Notes under the pieces: model-generated
What the model was told of the DNA's origin: nothing
The model's input: the letters and a program-made list of their open reading frames with translations, nothing else
Database searches by the model: none
Shown: one piece after another, positions 58,456 through 64,000 of the stretch
Layout: the number at the start of each line of letters is the position of its first letter
How positions within the stretch are numbered: position 1 is the stretch's first letter
Position numbers and translations under genes: made by a program
DNA from: Polyporus tsugae
Taxonomy: Eukaryota; Basidiomycota; Agaricomycetes; Polyporales; Polyporaceae
Assembly: GCA_024305745.1 (NCBI GenBank)
Contig: JAHRBS010000002.1
Span: 2,108,001 to 2,172,000, forward strand
Length of the DNA: 64,000 nucleotides
Direction: 5' to 3'

Positions 58456-59337
58456 AGATACAGGCTTGGTCCGTAGTGGTGTCAGAGTACAGTACTGAAC
58501 CAGACGAGCTATAAGTGTCCTGTGTGGTCTTTATGAACTGTTTGAGGTTGATTGGACTGACCTATGCGCTTGAGCCCGTATCGCGCCTTCGATCTATCAA
58601 GATTGAGCGCGGCATATATGGCGGTGGATGTACATGTACAGACCGTTATGCTATTGCTAGTATTAGTAAGAGGTTTGCGACTTTGAATCACAAGGTTTGA
58701 TACGTACCATAACAAGACGAATCCAATGAACCCTGGCTGCATCATGATGATTGCTCAAGCTTCATCGAAGCTTCATCGGTAGCGGTTTCACGATCAAACC
58801 GCACCTACGGCTGACAAGTATTGGCCCCCCAATCGCAGTGCATCTGATACTTGCTGGACATCTAGAAGTGATGAAAACTAATGGAAGTCAGTTACTGCCA
58901 CACCCTGCCAGTGCGACTCCGTACGATGTGACTTACTCTACATCTGACGTTTGGGACTCTAACCGCGATGTTGATGGAGCGTCTTGAGCATGAAGCGCAC
59001 AGCACGGTTCCTCCACTAGGCCACCGACGAAGCGGGCTGCAAAACTGGTGCTTTCCTAGACTGTTGAAGAAGATCATGATCAAGCACAGGGAGTCCGAGC
59101 TGTCGGTGCAGACCAGCACAGCCCCCTACAGGCGCCTACACTAGTAGCAGGCGCCTGAGGAGAGGAAGTTCAGAAAAGTTCGCGGTCACAGGCATTTTAT
59201 GTGCACTCATAAACATGACATTCATTGAAAACGTTATTACAGGCATGCAGAGACGTAGAATTAATCAGGACTCGAGGGATGCTACAAGTCCAACTTAGGA
59301 ATCCAAGAGCACAGCCGGGATGCATCCTGGTCGCCGC
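58456..59337. other. Intergenic, DUF6534 promoter and DyP 3' flank
   Basis: 882 bp. Both flanking genes run leftward. No gene is seen. Confidence 0.4.
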
Positions 59338-61136
59338 TTACGCCAACGCGAAGGTGTTGCGGAGAGCAGGGATAGAAGGCGAGAAGAAGTACTCCCCACC
59401 CTTCGGGACGACCCACTCAGCGGGCAGCGAGAGCGTCGCGTTCTGGTCGTTAGGGTTCGCGCCCGACATGGTGCGCGGGCCAATACCGTTCGGACCGTCG
59501 TTGTTCTGGCCAATGATGGCGTCGAAGCCTGGTGTGACCGGCTTCTGAATCGGGAACCCTGTGTTGTTTGCCCAACCTGTTACGACGCGTAAGCAACCTC
59601 GAACATGTGCGAGAGCCAAAACTACGCACTGTGCTGGATGAACTGGAAGCTGTTCGTGATGCTACCGCAGTAGGCAGCGAAGATGAGGCCACTGCGATGT
59701 GTTCGTCAAAAAAAGCTCAGTCGAGTCTTAGTGCCGATAAACACTCACCGGCCATGCTGCGTCTTGCCGCTTGACGCCTCCTCAGCGGTGACTTCTGGCC
59801 CAAACTGGACACCGCGGCGAATGATCCGCCTGTTCTCCGTGGATATATTGAGGGACTCAAGATCATTACGCGGGTTCGTCTTGCGGGTGTGCCCCGCGAA
59901 TGGGCAGCGATCCTGGGTGCTGAAGTCGTCGGGGAAGTCGTACCTGAAGTTGTTGTTCTGAAGCGGGTCAGCCCCAGCGGCAGGGTTGTCTGCCAAGGGG
60001 AAGAGGTCGACAGGAGCACCTAATGCCAATCCGGTGAGCATTTCTCAACCGCGTCGCTAGCAATGCTCACGTACCACTCTTCCAGCGACCGACGAGACGG
60101 GCACCAAGGAGATCAGAAGTGAAGCCCTTCGTGGGATCCGCGCTCGCCTTCAAGAAGTTGTCGAACTCCGGAACAAGTTGGAAGAGGTACCGGAGGGCAA
60201 GGAAACTACCGTCCAGCGCCCAAGAGGGACGAGTGAACGGAGTCGTGGTGCCCGCGGCCACATCGCCATCACGCCCGCACAAAATGACACCCTGGCTGAC
60301 AGTCTCCTGACCGGGGTTGGGCTTAGTGTCGAAGTCCTTGACTGCGGGCTGGGAAATCCCGTCCAAGAAACCAAAGCTGACGAAAGCAATTCAGATGTTG
60401 TAGAATTAGTGCGATGAAGGAAGTGCGATGACTTACTGCTCATGGCCCTTCTCGGCGCCAGGACGGACAACTCCCTTCAGAGTGAGAACCTCATGGAGTG
60501 TGATACGGACGCCGATGTTAAAGATGGCCAACATGGTAGCCTGGGTCGCAGTCACAGTCAGGTCGGATTCACCCGAGATGATGATGACGCCGTGAATCTG
60601 GTTCTTGAACGCGTTGATCCAGTTGGGCACGAACTTGTTGTTGACGGTCGTACCGGCATCACCAAGGTTCTGAGAATCTGCGACCTGGCCACTGGTGAAG
60701 GCGGTGTCGCCCATATTGTCCTTGATTCCCAACTAGACAACGTATTGTTAGGACGGTGATCTCACTGAACGTCCGTCAGACCTCACCTTCGTAAGACCGA
60801 ATTGTGAGAATGCGATGTTGACGCCTGACAGCCGCAAGAGCTCAGGAGCCTTGCCCTGCTGGGCCGCCGCCTTCTTGTTAGCCGCGATCTTCGAGCGGTC
60901 GTCCTGAACCTGCGCGGTGGTGGTGATGAGGGGGATCAACAGGTGAAGCCGCTTCCTGAACGCAGTAACATCGTCGTCGATCTGGAAGAACAAGTAGTGC
61001 TGGACTTTCTTCGGGAGGCCGACGCTAGGATATAGTGGTCAGCTCACAATACGAAGAGGAATTAGTCAACGGCCGTGACTTACAGGATGTCGCCCTGGAC
61101 GTTGGCGGGGTTGAAGGCTGGGACAGTGGAGGCCAT
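59338..61136 (-). CDS. Dye-decolorizing peroxidase (DyP)
   Basis: A 486-residue heme peroxidase that oxidises dyes and phenolics with H2O2. Exons (gene order): 61084-61136, 60787-61024, 60437-60732, 60075-60376, 59749-60019, 59630-59691, 59338-59576 (1461 nt). The family motif GXXDG is present as GFLDG within FGFLDGISQP; its Asp is the distal acid-base residue. The proximal heme ligand is the His in CPFAGHTRKTNPR, and the distal Arg is in RRIIRRGVQFGPE. SFLALRYLFQLVPEF supplies the distal-pocket helix. The protein starts MASTVPAFNPANVQGDIL, which corresponds to the mature N-terminus of secreted DyPs, with no signal peptide or propeptide. It is either intracellular or missing a 5' exon that I could not find. 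Confidence 0.92.
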
Positions 61137-62870
61137 GGTTGATGATGTGCAGTCTGGGACGAAAGAACCAAGGTCAGACAGGAAAGAGAAAAGCACAGAA
61201 GCCCACGTACACAGCTGGTGTCGATCTGGGAGAGGTGGCACCCTATCGCATCCTTCTTATATGTCCTGCGTATGAACCATATTGTTTATTAATCATCAGT
61301 GGCGGGACCGCCAGTGAATGCCCCTCTTGACCGCCGGTTTGGGTCGCCGAACCTACTTGATCACAGGTAGCCGAGAACGAACGGATAGTTCCACCGATCG
61401 GATGTACTGCCTTCTTGGAGCGCTCCTCCGCACAGATATTCTCCAAACAGCTTAGTTGCGGCCGCAAAGAGGTGCGCTTGTCACGGTACAGAAGGTGAAG
61501 CGCATTTCTTCCCCCGGCGACGGGCATGAGATGACCGCTGGTACTCGGGTATTCAAATGTGCGGTCCTCTAATGGCTGATGTGCCTGTCTGTGGCAGAAA
61601 GAGCTCAAGTTGTCAGTGCAATTCAAGCCAATAGACCGCGAAGAGAGGGTTCACCATCCACTTTGCCAGCATGCTGCCAATCAGGACCACCGGACCGTAA
61701 GGCAGAATGGCATAAGCCCTGATGTTGCCACTCATTTACCGCCAAGCTGCGCCGGCCGTTACGAGGGAGGCGAGTAGCAATGAGTAGTTCCGCTCTTCCA
61801 TACAATTATGGTTGACGCTGACGTGTCTGGGTGTGTGGATCAGCCGAAACGAGTTCAGTTCTCCAGTACAGAGAAAAGCCAACCGTGACTACATCGGAGG
61901 ACGTTCCCTATACCCATTCAGTGGTAACGATAGCCTACCCAAGGACGATCCGACCCCGCACGGGGGGCAAGATGGAACACAAGCCCAAGCATCGCATACA
62001 CAGGCGCTCCAGAAAACGCGATGCGTTCGGAAGCTACATAGGCACCAAACCTTATTCTTAGTCCCAATGTCGTAATAACCGAGAGAGCGGAGACTCACCA
62101 CAGGCAGAGTGGCGCCGCTAGGATTGCACCGGAGACGTAACTATACATCCGCTCGGCGGGTGGGCGGTCGTTTGAGCACGCCGCTGGCATTCTCATCGCC
62201 TGCATTCCGACATAAACGGTGCACAAAACGCCACCGACACCCAAGAACCGGGAGATGCGGGCGCCAAGAACAATGGTGGAGAGAGTGCATCGTGTGCAGG
62301 AGCTGGAACAGCACGCCTTGTTAGCACCAACTCGGAACTATCGAAAGCTGTCAACAAGAACGCCTTACTGTCTTCCATCTGCCGCCATCTAACGGCAATG
62401 TTGGGTGATTAAAGGCCACGCACTCGGGTTTGAAGTGTTGAACGTCCGGAGCCATCGAACAACCCTTCCCCTCATGCTCAGACGGTCACCCTCGTACACG
62501 GGGTTAGAAGCAAGTCGCATAGCATGAAGCTTCTGTGGCGGCCATAAGCGCACACGCCTGCGCATTCATCTGCGTTCCAAGTCGGTCAGCCACGGCTAGG
62601 TTTGCATCACAGTCACCGCTTCCGTCAACCTGCGACGCATATCCGCCCAAGTAGCGCTTACTTAGCGCGACATCTCCTGTCCAGCGGCGACCGGAAGGAA
62701 CAATCTCCGCGTCATCACCAAAGCCGCGAAACCAACCTGAGTAGGAAACATCATATGCCCGCGCGCGGTCGGCGAATGTCAGCGGTGGAGCCAAATACCG
62801 CCCCATTCTTACCCGTACACAAAGGTTCGTCTCTACCACTTCTGCCGAATCACCAAGAACCGCCGTGACA
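61137..62870. other. Intergenic, DyP promoter and OPT 3' flank
   Basis: 1734 bp, the longest gene-free stretch in the gene-rich part. Only short frames without recognisable domains occur. It contains the DyP promoter next to 61137. No LTR or tRNA is seen. Confidence 0.4.
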
Positions 62871-64000
62871 TCAAGCTGCCGGACATCCCCCACACATCCC
62901 GTGCCCGCACCCCCAGCAGCTGACCACGCCCACGCCGAACGTCCTTAGAATCAGCGATACAACGCTGACCACTCCCTCGCCCAGCACGAACCCGCTGGCA
63001 ATCACGATCAGCTTGATCCCTCCGCTGTCCCTGCCCACCCGCGTGTAATACACATGCTCGACGATGCCGCCAATGAGACGCGCGAGGGAGAACGACGGGG
63101 TGTTGAGGAACCCGATGGCAAACGCCACCCCCGACGGGATCCACTTGGCGTACGGCCACCCAGCGCGGACCGCATTCGTCTTCGCGGCCGCCACGAGTCC
63201 GAAGAGAATCGCAAAAAGAACCATGAAAGCTCCGCTCTTCTCGGGAAGCTCTCCATCACCTACGACAGAACGTGATGTTAGTCACGGGAAGAGGCGGGGA
63301 AGACCAAATTGTACGTACGGAGGAGCCGCGCGAGACCGAGCCATACGAACGCGGTGGGTGCGGGGAACGAAGGCCCTGGGATCTCGTAGGCGCGTTGGTA
63401 CAACGTGTACGCAGTCGTCGTGACGATAATAGACAAGCACGAGCCGATGAGCTGTCCAAAAAACTGCGCGCGAGGCGAGGCGCGGATGAGGTGTCCCGTC
63501 TTCAAATCCTGCATGAGGTCGCCCGCTCTGCATCACCGCGGACAAAGGAGCCCATCGTAAGCTTGGGTACTGCCCACCTGTGGCGTAAAATAAGGTGCAT
63601 GGACGTACTGCTGTGCCCCGGCTTCTGCGACGCCTCCAGCGATGATATTCGCGACTATGTTTCCCGGCTGGATCCAGGCGAAGAACAACTGGCTGATCTT
63701 CCCCAATCCGCTCACTGGGTTCAGGTCTGTCTCCCCTAGCGCGCGCACGCTGCGCCGCCACAAACGCCGTCGGTCAGCATAACCCTAATGCACGACGACC
63801 AGAACTGCCTGTCGACAAAACTGATAACTGGAACTCACCCAAGGACGCTCAGAATGCCCCCCATAACGAACCCAATCAGGGTCGCCCACGGCTTGATGCC
63901 CTCATCACCAAACACCAGCCACACGAGGGCCGTTCCAAGGACAATGCTTCCCCCCAAACCCCACACAACCCACGACATCGGCACGAGCCTGTCCTCCGTC
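62871..64000 (-). CDS. OPT-family oligopeptide/metal-chelate transporter, C-terminal part
   Basis: The 3' part of a gene running off the right edge. Exons seen: 63839->64000, 63609-63750, 63319-63527, 62871-63259. The protein shows the OPT C-terminal half: a helix ending in FGDEGIKPWATLIGFVMGGI, then ALGETDLNPVSGLGKISQL.FAWIQPGNIVANI, AGDLMQDLKTGHLIRASPRAQF, LYQRAYEIPGPSFPAPTAFVW, and late helices (MVLFAILFGLVAAAKT, WIPSGVAFAIGFLNTP). The NPVSG and DLMQDLKTG motifs are typical of OPT/YSL-type proteins, which import small peptides or metal chelates across plasma or vacuolar membranes. The substrate cannot be deduced. The N-terminus lies outside the window. Confidence 0.88.

Noticed and set aside
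61243..61805. Possible minus-strand gene between DyP and OPT
   Set aside because: The 127-codon frame has no recognisable domain, poor codon logic and no joinable neighbouring exons.

Overview
The window looks like a filamentous basidiomycete, most likely a wood- or litter-decaying agaricomycete. The evidence is dense short introns (mostly 49-70 nt, GT-AG), two members of the basidiomycete-specific DUF6534 membrane family, a dye-decolorizing peroxidase, and copia and gypsy LTR retrotransposons. Nothing here is bacterial or viral in layout. Exon borders were worked out by hand; every spliced CDS marked as solved sums to a multiple of three.

Positions 1-27200 are a nest of LTR retrotransposons. 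Two nearly identical 5.7 kb copia elements (copia-1) lie head to head as a giant inverted repeat (arms 1062-6758 and 6836-12532) around a 77-bp spacer, and both keep an open polyprotein frame of up to 1596 codons. They sit in gypsy debris. A gypsy reverse-transcriptase fragment (341-979) carries the start of a copia-1 LTR at the same TACGG target where a second gypsy copy (12533-18628, plus strand) carries a complete solo copia-1 LTR. A third gypsy copy on the minus strand (18629-26589) is split by a second copia family (copia-2, 20012-25160; target duplication GTGAG). Pieces of a further LTR family lie in opposite orientations at the two edges of the block.

Positions 27200-28860 show no gene. 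From 28.9 kb onward the window is ordinary, compact, gene-rich euchromatin: JJJ1/DNAJC21 (-), TIM13 (+), UBA4/MOCS3 (-), APC10/DOC1 (+), an Alba-fold protein (+), a DDT/PHD chromatin protein (+), a UBX-domain protein (+), an alpha/beta hydrolase (-), the DEAD-box helicase DBP2 with a 734-nt intron (-), a Rap/Rsr1-like Ras GTPase (-), an SR-type nuclear cyclophilin (+), two convergent DUF6534 genes with matching micro-exon structure (+ and -), a DyP peroxidase (-) and the 3' part of an OPT transporter (-, running off the right edge). These are mostly housekeeping genes (ribosome biogenesis, mitochondrial import, tRNA thiolation, cell cycle, chromatin, RNA remodelling) with no operon-like logic. 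JJJ1/TIM13 and UBA4/APC10 share divergent promoters of about 360-380 bp.

I found no tRNA, rRNA, CRISPR array or new defence system. The most unusual observations are the copia palindrome whose spacer is in the orientation expected after an inversion, the matching LTR divergence in its two arms, a -1 frameshift heptamer in the gypsy family, the long DBP2 intron, and the exon-by-exon conservation of tiny exons in the DUF6534 pair.
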